A stretch of 64,000 bases of DNA. Origin: Tupaia tana. Taxonomy: Eukaryota; Chordata; Mammalia; Scandentia; Tupaiidae. Both the position numbers and the translations under genes were made by a program. The notes beneath the pieces were generated by a model. It did no database searches. It was not told the DNA's origin and saw only the letters and a list, made by a program, of their open reading frames with translations. Within the stretch, counting starts at the first letter, position 1, and every line of letters begins with the position of its first letter. The stretch covers positions 56,781,075 through 56,845,074 of the forward strand of contig JAKSZU010000016.1 in the NCBI GenBank assembly GCA_026018925.1, given 5' to 3'. Shown piece after piece: positions 32,201 to 43,350 of this stretch.

Positions 32201-32478
32201 TAATATAAATTTTAATAGTTGAATCCAAGAAACCTAGAAAGATAAGCTTTCTTAGGCTCTTGGGATTCCTGTCTTCACAGATCTTCTAGGAGTAGATTTA
32301 GACTCACCAAAGTTTTATGATTTGGAAGTATCACGTGGTTAAAGAACTACAGATAAATGATGGGAACAAAATAATTTTCAAGTTTACTTCAGCAAGTAGA
32401 TACCATTTCTGTTACTTTGCCAAGTATTCAGAATCACTTATATGCAGTACTCAAAAGTTTAGAGAAAAATTGAATTAA
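29235..32478. other. Long SINE-free stretch, unassigned
   Basis: Over 3 kb without the dominant SINE. A CpG-retaining, repeat-free patch lies near 31000-31150 (TTCTCGCTCAGC, CATTCGGTCACAG, GACTACGAACAC, GTGACGATAATAG). No exon with convincing splice signals was found. Part of 31850-32000 may be antisense L1. Confidence 0.4.
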
Positions 32479-32479
32479 C

Positions 32480-32568
32480 ATATGATTTTATTTTGGTGCC
32501 AAAATTTGTTGAAATCTGTGCATAGTTTTTTCATAGTATGCATTTCCTATGAACATTTTAAAGACCCC
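32480..32568. mobile_element. Mariner-like terminal fragment
   Basis: 'TGGTGCCAAAATTTGTTGAA', ATCTGTGCATAGTTTTTTCA and TAGTATGCATTTCCTATGAA followed by 'CATTTTAAAGACCCC' look like the end of a mariner-type element whose inverted repeat is of the CTTCAAAAAGTTYRTGGAAA kind. The element at 36045 has the same type of ends. Confidence 0.4.
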
Positions 32569-32790
32569 TTGTGTTTATTATAATAAAAATAAGATATTTT
32601 TGAAATTTTTGAAAACATACAATGAAAAATGTTAATCATCCAGTTACCTTTTTATGTATTTTCTTTGAATAAATATAATATATAACAGCATTATTTACAT
32701 ATTTGTACAATTTTGTGTCTTTTCCCAACATTGTATAATCTTCATATTCAAACATCACGAGATATTTTTTAAATACATAGTAATTAAGTA

Positions 32791-33189
32791 TTGGGTTGTT
32801 GGAAAAGTCATGATGTATTTTTATATAGCAAAACAGAAAGAAATGGGACCAGCAGTTAGCGTAATGGCTATGTCGCTGAACTCCCATGTGGTCAACTGCG
32901 GTTCGAGTCTCCCAGACGCGGTGGCTTAAACTCATGCTGGGCACGTGTGCGTGCGTGCCCAAGATCCCAAGAGGAGAATGGAGGAGAAGGGATTGCGGCG
33001 TACAGCATGGCTATCCACCCAGGGCGTGATTTCTCGCTTTCTGTCTCTCTGTCTCTCTCTGTCTTTCTGGCGAGCGCATGTGCCCTATAGCAAAAACCTC
33101 TCAAAAAAAAAAAAAAAAAAAAGAAAGAAAGAAAAAGAAAAGAAAAGAAAAACAGAAAGAAATACATTATGATTTTTCTGACAACCCAA
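32791..33189. mobile_element. Mariner-type MITE split by a SINE
   Basis: Left end TTGGGTTGTTGGAAAAGTCA, right end (reverse complement) TTGGGTTGTCAGAAAAATCA, with TA at both borders (32789-32790, 33190-33191). Removing the SINE and one 15-bp duplication leaves 80 bp, matching the intact MITE at 23481. The MITE therefore predates the SINE. Confidence 0.85.
32845..33148 (+). mobile_element. SINE family A inside a MITE
   Basis: GGGACCAGCAGTTAGCGTAA to GCCCTATAGCAAAAACCTCT with a long tail degenerating into GAAA repeats. A perfect 15-bp target duplication, AAAACAGAAAGAAAT, lies at 32830-32844 and 33149-33163. Confidence 0.9.
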
Positions 33190-33469
33190 TATAACCTTTA
33201 TTTAATCATTGTTATGCATATATTTAACTTTTTCTTCTACATTTGTTTCTAATTTTTACCCTTATCAGACATATTGACGTGAACTTGCTTTTAATAAATC
33301 ATTGTACACATCTGTCATTACTTTTGTATTAGTTTTTATGAGTTCTATTGCTGCATCTGAAGAAATGAACATATTAAAGCTACTGATATGTATTTAACTG
33401 AGTATACTTTTAAACCTTCCTTTACATCACTCATTATTCAAAGTATAGGGTCAAACATGCTATACTCTG

Positions 33470-33741
33470 GGGAACCAGCAGTTAGCGTAATGGCTATGTC
33501 GCTGGACTCCCAAGTAGTCGACCGTGGTTCGCGTCCCAGACCCAGTGGCTTAAAACTCACGCTGGGCGCGTGTGCGTGCACGCGTGCCCAAGATCCCGAG
33601 AGGAGAATGGAGGAGAAGGGATTGCGGCGTGACCATCCACCCTGGGGGCTGATTTCTCGCTTTCTGTCTCTATGTCTCTCTCTGTCTGTCTGGCGAGCGC
33701 ATGCGCCCTATAGCGAAAAACCTCTAAAAAAAAAAAAAAAT
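33470..33741 (+). mobile_element. SINE family A
   Basis: GGGAACCAGCAGTTAGCGTA, GTAGTCGACCGTGGTTCGCG, GCGCGTGTGCGTGCACGCGT, and end GCGCCCTATAGCGAAAAACC. Target duplication CTATACTCTG at 33460 and 33743. It shares the GGAACCAG start and TATGTCTCTCTC variant with the copy at 1321, so the two may belong to one subfamily. Confidence 0.88.
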
Positions 33742-33752
33742 TCTATACTCTG

Positions 33753-34067
33753 TTGCAGAGTATTTAGTATTTTAGGTTTATGAAAAAGAACACTTTGGCC
33801 AAATGTTGATGCTGAACTTTTTCCAGCAGAGAAGTTTCCTGCATACCTGAGCAAGAACCCTACTTAGAGGGTTTTTCATGGGGGTGGGGGGGGGGGTTGG
33901 GCAGGGAATTATAAAGAATAGATGGCATTTGATTTGAGTAGTAAAGAAATTGAAGCTCAGAAAGTTATGACAAGGAAGATGAATTTTCCCAGTAGGGCCA
34001 AGAGGAAGAAAATGTTCAGAAAGAAGATAGTATTATAACTGCACAGAATCTCAAAGCTCATCTATTG
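33753..34067. other. Unassigned sequence with a G-rich run
   Basis: A G-rich run (GGGGGTGGGGGGGGGGGTTG, about 33880-33899) could form a quadruplex. Otherwise nothing recognised. Confidence 0.35.
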
Positions 34068-34068
34068 C

Positions 34069-34166
34069 AGTGGTTATCAAATACTTTAACAGTCAAAATA
34101 TTTCTTTCAATCCAGATCTTGTCTAGTTGATCAATTCTGCAAACTGATCGAAGTGGAGAATCACTG
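34069..34166. mobile_element. Possible hAT-type MITE
   Basis: Ends CAGTGGTTATCAAA and GAGAATCACTG are roughly inverted, as in MER5-like elements, and are about 98 bp apart. No 8-bp duplication is evident, so the call is tentative. Confidence 0.35.
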
Positions 34167-34785
34167 GTTAAGAAGCAGGGATGAGAGGGCTCAGAATTGG
34201 GGATAGAATCTCCTTTGCTCAGCTTCCCTAGAGCTTCTCATGTGGGTCCTGAGATACACATCAAACATACAAACAAACAAAAAACTTCAAAGCCTCTTTT
34301 TAAAAATAAATTTAAAATCAGTCATTCCAGTTTGAAATTGAGGACACAAAGAGACAGGAATGTGACTTCCCAAAATGTTGGAAGTGGTCCCCAAACCACA
34401 ATTCAGTACTTTTACAATGTCCCAAAGTAACCATTCCAGTGTATTTACCACTAGCCATTGCTGTGCAGGTTGAAAAAGATTATTTTGTTAGGTTATGTAT
34501 TGTTGCAGTGTCCCAAGAGACAGAGTTCCAAGAGATTAATGTATGTATTAATGTATATATGTATTGCCTCAACCCATATTAACCATGTCTGGCTGAGACT
34601 TGAAGGATCTATTAAATTATATCTAGGTTCTTATTAAATCACTACCCTGGCAGTAATACCTGGGCTCACCTTCTCCTTAACCCAAATTAACACATGCTCT
34701 TAGCAGTCTCAAATCTAAGGCAAGTTCCTGAGATGAACAAGTGACTGGAAAGACAGGAGAGGAGAAAATTAAAATAAACGATAGG
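34167..34785. other. Unassigned sequence
   Basis: No gene or clear repeat. Confidence 0.35.
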
Positions 34786-34789
34786 GTGA

Positions 34790-35035
34790 CCTTCTCACAC
34801 CACTTGTGGTTTCTCAATTAACCAAAAGCCAGCCAGCTCCACGTTGCTGTTCTTTCAGTAATAGGCTTCACCCTCTCATTCAGTGCCAGCCCACACGGGT
34901 GCATACACAGACACACACTCTGCTAATCAGATTGGCAGCAAATAGAATTAAACCATTAAGGCAATTAAGAAATTCTTAGATAACATTTGATCAGTTCAAT
35001 GAAAATGCAAATTCATTCTTCTTTTAGAGAAATAA
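34790..35035. promoter_or_regulatory. Candidate enhancer-like conserved element
   Basis: Repeat-free and non-coding. It contains a RUNX-type TGTGGTTT (34805-34812), a perfect octamer ATGCAAAT (35005-35012), and several AATTAA/TTAAT homeodomain-type cores between 34815 and 34975. Motif density is suggestive only; conservation is not testable here. Confidence 0.3.
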
Positions 35036-35665
35036 GTTGATGAAAAGTCATTTCGTGTGCTACAATCTTCATTAACTCCTTTCCAAATAAAGATTGCAGT
35101 GTTTTGGGCTCAGAGCTACACAGATGGAACTGTTTTTGTTTTGTTTTGTTTTGTTTTTTCCTCTCTCTCAATTTTTGCACACTCTGTTCATCCTCTTATA
35201 GCCCACCATGTTTTGTGGGTTTTTTTGTTTGTTTGTTTGTTTTTGCCTCCATACTCATCAGGAATATTTAGGTAATCCTATCCTACAGCCTCTTCTTTGT
35301 GCCTAAAGGCGAACCGTTACCTTTCCCTGCATTAAACACCTTCTCAGACCTTGAGTTCAGCCTATATCCTTATAGCATACTGAAACAATTGCTACAGATA
35401 CATTACTTGGCCTCTTCTCATTACTCTTTATTCCCCATACTTAAGGTTTCCACTTTCTCACAAGCAGGTGAGGAACAGGATGCTGCACCCCAAAAGCATG
35501 CTTGTCAGTGAGCATGTGGTCTTTCACTTTCACTTCTGAATTGGTGTCAGCATCACTGAATCTGCAGTGAATCCACTCTGCCATCACACTCTGGACCCTC
35601 CTCAACAAGAAAATGATGAGCAAGTCACAGCCTATGCTTCCTTTACCTGCCAAAGTACCTTTTGT
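35036..35665. other. Unassigned sequence with TTTTG repeats
   Basis: Two short T/G simple repeats, (TTTTG)n near 35133-35158 and (TTTG)n near 35224-35243. No gene recognised. Confidence 0.4.
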
Positions 35666-35669
35666 GCTT

Positions 35670-35785
35670 CAGTTCAGGGTTTCCAAACCTGGTGCATAAA
35701 TGAGGACATTTTGGGGAATATTTATAATCCTAGCTTTCATTCCAGACTTACTGAATCAATGGGACCAAGATTTGGCTTAGGGGTT
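35670..35785 (+). mobile_element. hAT-type (MER5/MER20-like) fragment
   Basis: GGGTTTCCAAACCTGGTGCA, 'ATTTTGGGGAATATTTATAA' and TTACTGAATCAATGGGACCA resemble the non-autonomous Charlie-derived repeats of mammals. Heavily diverged. Confidence 0.45.
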
Positions 35786-36091
35786 TTTTTTCCTTGCTTT
35801 TTTATTTTTTTAATCTCTGTATTGGAATGAAGGAATCAGCAAGCCTTTATATGATGTAAGTCTAAGTGCCACATTTTTTTTCTAAATTAGAGACTATAAC
35901 ACATAGTCTGAAACATGATCTATCAATGGTACAGAAATCACTTGGTTCCAAAGAATGTTAGGATGGCCTTATTATAAAGAACCATAAATCCCTTCTATGA
36001 CAAGTCATTTTACACATATACATGCCTGGGTATGTATGTGTATAGAGAGACTTCAGAAAGTTTGTGGAACATGAAATTAAAAAGGTAAAAA

Positions 36092-36277
36092 TAAGGTCAG
36101 CTCCATTGCAGAGTGTTAATGGCTCCTCTAAAGAAGTCAAATCCTACATCACAACCATGGTTCAAATCCCTGACCCATTCAGCTTGATACATGCTGGGCA
36201 AGCAGCCGAGTGCACAAATCTGGCAGCTGGGAGTCTAAAGGATGGGAATTACAGTGTGAGAAGACTCTGTGGAGAGT

Positions 36278-36341
<64 letters not shown>

Positions 36342-36395
36342 TACACACAAACACATGTCTTACATGCACATGTACTGTCTGAAATAAAGAAAGAA
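36092..36395 (+). mobile_element. Diverged SINE inside the mariner, with (CT)n(AC)n
   Basis: Degraded tRNA-like head with ACCATGGTTCAAATCCCTGA as the B-box region, then GGATGGGAATTACAGTGTGA, a CT run at 36283-36318, an AC run at 36319-36348 and tail GAAATAAAGAAAGAAAAAAT. It separates the mariner's left end from its transposase relic. Confidence 0.55.
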
Positions 36396-36754
36396 AAAAT
36401 GTGTTTTAAATATAAACTTCATTTCTCAACATTAGCTCCCTCAAGTTTTAGACACTTTTGTAAGTGATGATTCCAGATATTTAGTCTACCTTTAAAGAAC
36501 TGAGCATCCTGGGAATTTAACCATGTCAATGCTGTCTGTCTTTTTATATTATTCACTGAAGAAAAATGGGTACCCTTAAGAGGTTTTCTTTTAAGATTAA
36601 GAAACAAAAAGAAGGCAGAAGGCACAAATCTGGACTGTAGGGTGGATGCCCAATGATTTCTCATTGAAAGTTTGGTAAAATTGCCCTTGTTTGATGAGAG
36701 GAATGAACAGGAGCATTGCTGTGGTGGATAAGGGTTCTCTGAAGCTTTTACCAG

Positions 36755-36792
36755 GCGTTTTTTGTTTGTTTGTTTGTTTGTTTGTTTGTTTT
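36755..36792 (+). repeat. (TTTG)n microsatellite
   Basis: Nine or so TTTG units within the transposase relic, an expansion in decayed transposon sequence that adds a further break to its frame. Confidence 0.8.
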
Positions 36793-37633
36793 CTTCCCCC
36801 TAAAGCTTCAGGTAACTTTTTCAAAAAACTCTCATAATAAGCAGATGGCTCTTCAGAAAGTCAACAAGAAAAGTACATTGAGTATTCCAAGACTTGTTGC
36901 CATGACCTTTGCTCCTGACTGGTCCACTTCTGCTTTAAATGGACTAGTTTTTCCTCTTGCTTTGATTATGCTTTGTCTTCAGGATCATACTGGTAAAGAC
37001 ACATGACATCTCTTTTAAAATAATTCTTCAAAGAAATGTTTCAGAATCTTGATTTCACTTGTTAAAATTTTTATCTAAAGCTCTATTCTGGTTTGCAGCT
37101 GATCTGGGTGTAGCAGGTTTGGCATTCGTTGAGCAGAAAATTTGCTGAAGATTGATTTTTCAGTCAGAATTGTGTAAACTAAACCAATTGAGATGTCTTT
37201 GATATTGGCTATTGTTTCTGCTGTTAATTGTCAGTCCTCTTCAATTAGTGCATGAACAGATTATTTTTTTTCCTTGAGAATAGATTTGGATGTTCTATGC
37301 CACAGGTGTCATCTTCAACATTACCTCATCCCTTCTTGAAAGGAGTTATCCACTCGGAAACTATGTTTTCTTTGGGGCATTTTCTCCATAAACTTTTCAT
37401 AGTGTATCAGTGATTGTACCTTCTTCCACCCAAGCTTTGCAATAAATTTGATGTTTTTTTTTTTTTTTTTTGCTTCAATTTTACCAGAATTCGTCTTCTA
37501 ACAAAGACTCTTTTCAAACTAATTTCTTATCCTTCTTACTGCCTCAACTAGATCCTGTTCAGACATGTTTTAACAAGTTAGTATGAGTTTAGTTTGATGG
37601 GAAAAATATTGAAATCCATGCTATTTGTTTTTT

Positions 37634-37658
37634 GTGTTTGTGTTTGTCGCATGCACTT

Positions 37659-37698
<40 letters not shown>

Positions 37699-37868
37699 GT
37701 GAGAAATCACTCCCCAGGGAGGGCGGCCATGCTGCAACTTCTTCTCTTGCATTCTACTCCTGAGATTTTTTTGGGCACTCACACAAATGCACCTGGTATG
37801 TATTTCAAGCTTCTGGGTGCACCCTATTAGAGTCCAGCACCTTAACACTATGCTACCTGTTGGCCTCA
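37634..37868 (-). mobile_element. SINE family A/B inside the mariner, with (GA)n
   Basis: Antisense: TCGCATGCACTTACCAGAGA, pure GA tract about 37663-37692, GAAATCACTCCCCAGGGAGG, ending CTATGCTACCTGTTGGCCTC. Flanked by TTTGTTTTTT at about 37624 and 37872, a probable target duplication. It lies between the transposase start and the mariner's right end. Confidence 0.75.
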
Positions 37869-37918
37869 CTTTTTTGTTTTTTAAATATGCATTTTCCACA
37901 AACTTTTTTGAAGACTTT

Positions 37919-38887
37919 TATTTTTATTTCAATGATAGTAGAGTCATTTATAACATAAGGCATAGCTGTTAAATAATGCTGTGGCCTCACACACTATATT
38001 TAGTGTATTTCCTTTTTTTTACTGTTAATAAAATATTGCAAGAAACTCATTCAGCAGAACACATGCCTCAGTGTACTCAAAACTCTGGAGGTTTTGAAAG
38101 GGTTCATTAATGGGAAAAATGTGAATGCTTCTCAGGATTGTCATCAGTGCTTTTCAGTACAAAGCAGCCTTGATTGGTATTCATTCATTCACCAATAGAT
38201 GTTTATAAGACAACACATTTTTTAGCCACATTTTTTTAATACTAATTAGCTACTATTAAAGCCATCCAACTAGTGGTACCCCCAACATCACAGGGAAGAA
38301 AGATATCTGGGAAGCAATGGAGCTTAGCATTCCAGGAAATATTTCTCACCTATCTGTATTTGTACATATAGGCTTTTATTTCCTCAATGTATAAAGATTT
38401 CTAAAGGGTGGATCTTTGGCAAATAGACATATAATGTCCTCAGTAAAACCTTACTAATTTGCTAAACAAATAAGTGAGATTATAAATGATATTGCAAAGA
38501 TTATAAGAGTGAGTTTAATCATCTTATGTTTAACTGGCTCTAAAAGCCACCAACTTTTCAAGTTCTTAAAATTTCATGCTTACATGGATAGTAGGTCTTT
38601 CTTCCTTTACTAAAATTGTTCTTTAAGACCTTTTAGTTGTTAGAATATTTTGGTCTTTAAGATAACTCTGTATTTCTTTTTAAAAATATCTTTATATGAG
38701 TATTTAGACCTTAATTAAAACTGAGGTTTCCAGTAAATTGATCTTAAATGACACTCCATTTGTGTGAAATTATATTCCTATGATATAGATTGGAGTGTGA
38801 AGAAGGGGACAAAAAGCATATTTTGATTCTTTTCACAATAATTTCCCAGTAAATGTTTGCTTAAATGAGGGAATCATCTATATTAAA
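37919..38887. other. Unassigned AT-rich sequence
   Basis: No gene or clear repeat; possibly old L1 debris. Confidence 0.4.
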
Positions 38888-38897
38888 GGCTATTGTT

Positions 38898-39175
38898 AGG
38901 GCCAGCAGATGGCATCATGGTTATATCACTGGACTCCCACATGGCCAACCACGGTTCAAATCCCAGACCTGATGGCTTGAAAATCACACTGCATATGTGT
39001 GCATATATTCCCAAGATCCCAGGAACAGAATGGAAGAGAAGTGATTGGAGTGTGGCCATTACCCCTAAGGGGTGATTTCTCACTCTCCCTCTTATTGTCT
39101 CTTTCTCCCTCGCTCTCCAGTGAGGGTACATGCCCCATGGCAAAAACCTCTTAGAAGAAAAAAAAGAAGACTATT
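38898..39175 (+). mobile_element. SINE, intermediate-age family A
   Basis: GGGCCAGCAGATGGCATCAT, CCACGGTTCAAATCCCAGAC, hairpin ACCCCTAAGGGGTGATT, end GCCCCATGGCAAAAACCTCT. Flanks share GGCTATTGTT (38889, 39176). Confidence 0.82.
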
Positions 39176-39184
39176 GGCTATTGT

Positions 39185-39513
39185 TGGTATTAGTAATATT
39201 TTTTTTTCATTGTATGGGTAGGTTTAAAATTTCAGTCTGAATATTTCTTTCATTTAATTTTTGCACTTCTTAAAGGCATAAGATATTTCAGTATGTATGG
39301 ATGGTTCTTGTGTTTTTATGGCTAAGGAGCTTTTTGGCTTAAAAGGGAAATTGACTCTCTTAAAATAGTAACCTTTCTTGAACCCTTAAATTTGGGTCTT
39401 AGAGATCACAAGGCATTTGTGAGATTCTTGAGAGGGGTTTGTGTTCTCTCCTTATGTTTCCATCTTGCCTCTCCCTTACCACCCTACTATAATCCTACAA
39501 CTGACTTTCCCCC
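39185..39513. other. Unassigned AT-rich sequence
   Basis: Nothing recognisable. Confidence 0.35.
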
Positions 39514-39514
39514 C

Positions 39515-39765
39515 TTTCCTTTTTTTTTATGCTAAGAGCACATGTGTACACACACAAGAGCCAGAGAAAGCAACCTTGTTAGGGTTTTATCACACCATGA
39601 TCTCCCATACGTAGCTCTTCATCTGCTCAGGATCTTGGGCGCACACGCACCCACGCACTCATATACCCTGCATGTTTTTGAGACTGATCTAGGATCTAAG
39701 CCATGGTCACCAATTGGCTTCCAGCATTACAAGGTGTTACCATTACTACTGTGCCTTTGTAGCTG
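39515..39765 (-). mobile_element. Family F composite-type SINE, degraded
   Basis: Read on the minus strand it has a degraded head, GGGTGCGTGTGCGCCCAAGA, then GGGAGATCATGGTGTGATAA and AACCCTAACAAGGTTGCTTT. The same block occurs in the element at 28168-28440. Both also share pyrimidine-rich sequence before the tail. Confidence 0.5.
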
Positions 39766-42052
39766 AACTCATCTTAAAATTTTTTTAGCAGTCAATGTAG
39801 GCTTTATTAAGGCTTAAATTTTTAAATAGATGATATTTAGGTATAAACATACATTTTTTTTAAAAACTTTCCCATACCAAATTGCAAATCCCAAAAGGAG
39901 AGATTGATAGATATATTAAAAATAGTTATTTATAGAACTCTGGTGTTTGTACAGTGCCCTGACAACCAAAAGCATTGATTAGATTGATAGAAAACACACT
40001 GAGTTACAGTTTTACTAAGTTGGATTGAATACTGCACCTTGTTTTTTAATAGTCATCAGTGAAAAATGCCATTATTTTCAAATGTTACTAATTACTGCCT
40101 ATCTTCTTGATAATATATGCATTCTTTTCCTAGCCTCTCTATTCTCCAAAACTACTCTGGAAATCTTCTTGTCCTCTTGCTTACACCCATTTAGCCATCC
40201 ATCCACCATTACCTAATGTAGTTTCAGTATTAGAACCTTCATGTTATATCAGTGTTCTTGGTACTGTAAAGGTGGTAAACTAGAGGCTCTGGTGAAGGAA
40301 ATCAAAGTCTTTCCAATATAGATGGATTTGTGGGGCAGTCTGTCTGAGTCATCCTTGTTTTGTCTGCTGCCTGACTTTCCCTCCCAGCTCCATTGAGCTC
40401 TTCTCATGATGCTCCTCAGGAGAGACTGAGTGGGTGCATGCATAAGGGATGTGTGTGTGTGTCCTCATGTATGTGCATAGTGTCTCTTCCCTGAAGATCT
40501 TTTATTTTCCATCCTATCCTATTATATCCTTTCTCTTTAAAAACCATTACTGAGCCAATGCCTTGATGAACAGTTTTCTTTGACCACCCAGTGACTGTAC
40601 AGAGGAATTTATCTCTGAGGCCACTCTTATTTGGGATTGGAACCTTTTGAGAAAATTGATTATGTCCACAATTTCATTCAAGTTCAAGGAATTCTTTATA
40701 AAATTCCAAGTGGGAAAGGCTCCCCTGACACTTACTTATGCAGTGACCCTGCCATGTGCTTGGCAGTAGGGAGCAGGAAGGATGACAGCCATCTGCATGC
40801 CACCTCTCCTTCTCTGCTGTGAATTAGTAGGGAGTGACAAATGACCACTGCTTTCTATTCCACTTTACCAGTGTCTCTCCTGTCCTCAAGAGGTTTCTGA
40901 CCTTTAGGTTGATGCCTTTTTGCAGCCCTCTGCCCTCCTCCCCTTACCAGGGACCCCAGAGATCTGTAATGGGCTCCCATCAATTGCCTGTTGAAGGACA
41001 GAAGCAGTTTGTGATCAGTGCTGCTGATTGGTGAGCCCCAAGTGGGTACCACTGGGTAGCAGAGAACTGAGGTTGATTTAGCGTGAGGTTGATATGCACT
41101 TGCATATGCAGACACACGAAAGCCTAAGTGCAGACACACAACATACACACAGTCCTGCTGTGACTCCCAGGGCATCACATAATTACTGTTCTGACATTGG
41201 TTAGTGGTTTTCCTTTGGCCATACCCTTCTATACTAGCACATTAGCTCAGAGGGAATACAGAGACTCTATCCATTCTAATCCCTTTGTAGGTTACAGTAG
41301 TTTTAGATAGAAGGTACCCCTGAGAATTCTATATAATTCAGAGACTCGTAAAGGTCACCTCTGGCCCCCATTTCTTCTCTAAGATATGAGCCTCTCAATC
41401 TGCATCACGTGTTCCCCTATTGCCAGAAGGGCTTTTGTGCTTCACTGCCACCCTTCTCTTCGCTCCTCCTTACTCTTCCCAGAGCAGGAATTACACACAC
41501 ATCTGTTGTTTTTTTTTTTTTTATTTTTCTCCTTATCTCTTCTCTTACACATATCTACTGCTGCTGTTTCTTTCAACTTTGGTGACTTTGGTGTGACATA
41601 GGAAGGAGTGATGCATTAGAGCTTCTAAGACTTACCCACATTCTGTACCAGACCCTTTTCACATCTCTGACTACCCTCAAGATGCTTAGCCATCATGTTT
41701 CCTGGCCCGAGCATGTCACCCCCTCAGATCTCTTGTGACTCAGCTACACAGGTGCTTGGCCATCCCTAACACTAAAGACATCTGCTACCACTTTCCCGCC
41801 TAGAGCAAGGGAATTCCTGCAAATTACACCATGAGTGGAAGGAAGGCACCCTCTTCTCACTCCACATTATCTCAGTGTGTCGCAAACTAGGTCAGTAGCA
41901 CAAACCCTGGAACTTCACAGAAGCACTATATAGAAGCTAAAAAGCCCAACATACAAATGAAGAAGCTGAGGCTAGGAGAGTAATGTATGATAGTGTTTAC
42001 TTGATTGTTGTCACAGATTTAGCTGGCTTTTTACTCCATGGGTATGGTTTTT
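39766..42052. other. Unassigned sequence
   Basis: No repeat or gene I can name over about 2.3 kb. GTGTGTGTGT near 40450 and an AC-rich patch near 41110-41155 are short simple sequences. A T-run of about 14 lies at 41508-41522. Confidence 0.4.
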
Positions 42053-42054
42053 TG

Positions 42055-42317
42055 TTTTGGGTTTTTATGGGGGTTTTTTTGGAGAGGTTTTAGCTATAGG
42101 GCGCGTGAGCTCTCCAGAAAGACAGACAGAAAGCGAGAAATCATCCACCAGGGAGGATGGCCATGCCGCAATCCCTTCTCCTCCATTCTCCTCTAGAGAT
42201 CTTGGTCACGCACTCACACGTGCCCGGCGTGAGTTTAAGCCGTAGGGTCCGGGACTCGAACCGCGGTCAGCTACATGGGAGTCCAGCGACATAGCCATTA
42301 CGCTAACTGCTGGTCCC
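42055..42317 (-). mobile_element. SINE family A
   Basis: Antisense: 'GGAGAGGTTTTAGCTATAGG', GCGCGTGAGCTCTCCAGAAA, AGCGAGAAATCATCCACCAG, CTCGAACCGCGGTCAGCTAC, ending CTAACTGCTGGTCCC. Many CpGs intact. Flanking GGTATGGTTTTTT/GGTATGTTTTTT supports a target duplication. Confidence 0.85.
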
Positions 42318-42721
42318 ACGTAGGTATGTTTTTTCATAAGATTCAGAGTGCCCCAGTGGGACACAGTTGCCCTGGATCCAAATTGCCATCAAAGGCCATG
42401 GCAGTGTCAACATTCATAAGGATTGTCCATGTCTTTTTAGTTAGGGAGTGGTGGGTCTGAAGTTAGGAAGTCTGAAAGCAGTGCTCAGTTCTGGGTTGAA
42501 TGTTTTGTGAACATCTTCTACAGACATCCTGCAGCTTGTTTTGTGAGAGCAGAGCCAGTTCTCTTTTAAAAGGTAACACCAGAGGCTCTTTCTTATTAGA
42601 ATTCATTGGTTTGCTGACTATAACAGCAACATAGGTACATTCCAGATTAAAATGCACAGAATTTTAAAGAATCAAAGTAAGATTGTGCTCATCTAAATTG
42701 AGAAGTGGCCACTTGCTATTT

Positions 42722-43007
42722 TTTTTCCTTCTTGTATTTTTTTATTTTTTTGAGAGGTTTTTGCTATAGGGTGCGTGCACTCGCCAGAAAGACAGAGAGA
42801 CAGAGAGATAGAAAGCGAGAAATCACACCCCTCCCCCCGGGGGAGATAGCCACGCCACAATCCCTTCTCCTCCATTCTCCTCTCGGGATCTTGGGCACAC
42901 ATGCACATGCGCCTGATGTGAGTTTAAGCCACCAGGTCTGGGACTCAAACCACGGTTGACTACATGGGAGTCTAGCAACATAGCCATTACACTAACTGCT
43001 GGTCCCT
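42722..43007 (-). mobile_element. SINE family A
   Basis: Antisense: 'TTTTTGAGAGGTTTTTGCTA', TAGGGTGCGTGCACTCGCCA, hairpin CACCCCTCCCCCCGGGGGAG, ending CTAACTGCTGGTCCCT. Target duplication CCACTTGCTATTT (42709) and CCACTTACTATTC (43008). Confidence 0.87.
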
Positions 43008-43074
43008 CCACTTACTATTCTGTGGTAAAGGCATTACTGTTTTTTCTCTCTGCATCTCACATGAACTTTCTTCA

Positions 43075-43350
43075 AGGTCATTTAAGTATTTTCCCGTAAC
43101 CTGATTTTTAATGACTGTATAGAATCTTATTATATTAATGCCATTATTTTTCTAATCTATTTTTGGATATTTGGATTCCCCCCCAATTCATCGTTATTAT
43201 GAGTAATGTTGTATCTCAGTGGTGTTTTCATTAGACCAGATGTCTTGTGAAATTATTTAGTAAAAGGAAATTAAGCTCTTTTAGAATATGCTGTAGATTG
43301 TCACATTTTACTTCAGAAAATATCCCAGTTTATGTTACTACCAGTGATAA
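43075..43350 (-). mobile_element. Probable L1 fragment
   Basis: 'TTTTTGGATATTTGGATTCC', CCGTTATTATGAGTAATGTT-like text and 'CCAGTTTATGTTACTACCAG' read like antisense L1 of the same region as 18495-18785. Diverged. Confidence 0.45.

Larger units (their letters stand above)
36045..37918 (-). mobile_element. Dead mariner transposon with two SINE insertions
   Basis: Inverted ends GACTTCAGAAAGTTTGTGGA (left) and, from the right, GTCTTCAAAAAAGTTTGTGG, with TA on both sides. Without its insertions the element is about 1.3 kb, the usual mariner length. The minus strand encodes a broken mariner transposase. The N-terminal start lies near 37565 (MSEQDLVEAVRRIR, then a stop). A helix-turn-helix-like LTAETIANIKDISIGLVYTI lies near 37200. 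A ...GAKVMAT... segment is near 36900, and the C-terminal block ending HHLQKCLKLEGANVEK is at 36430. Several frameshifts and stops make it inactive, and the third catalytic-region motif reads PSAF where PSDF is usual. Confidence 0.8.

Noticed and set aside
35567..35830. Open frame near a hAT fragment
   Set aside because: It overlaps a non-autonomous DNA transposon fragment and has no coding signature.
36419..36824. Intact transposase gene
   Set aside because: The two open frames are pieces of a mariner transposase, but the whole element has frameshifts, stops, a TTTG expansion and two SINE insertions.
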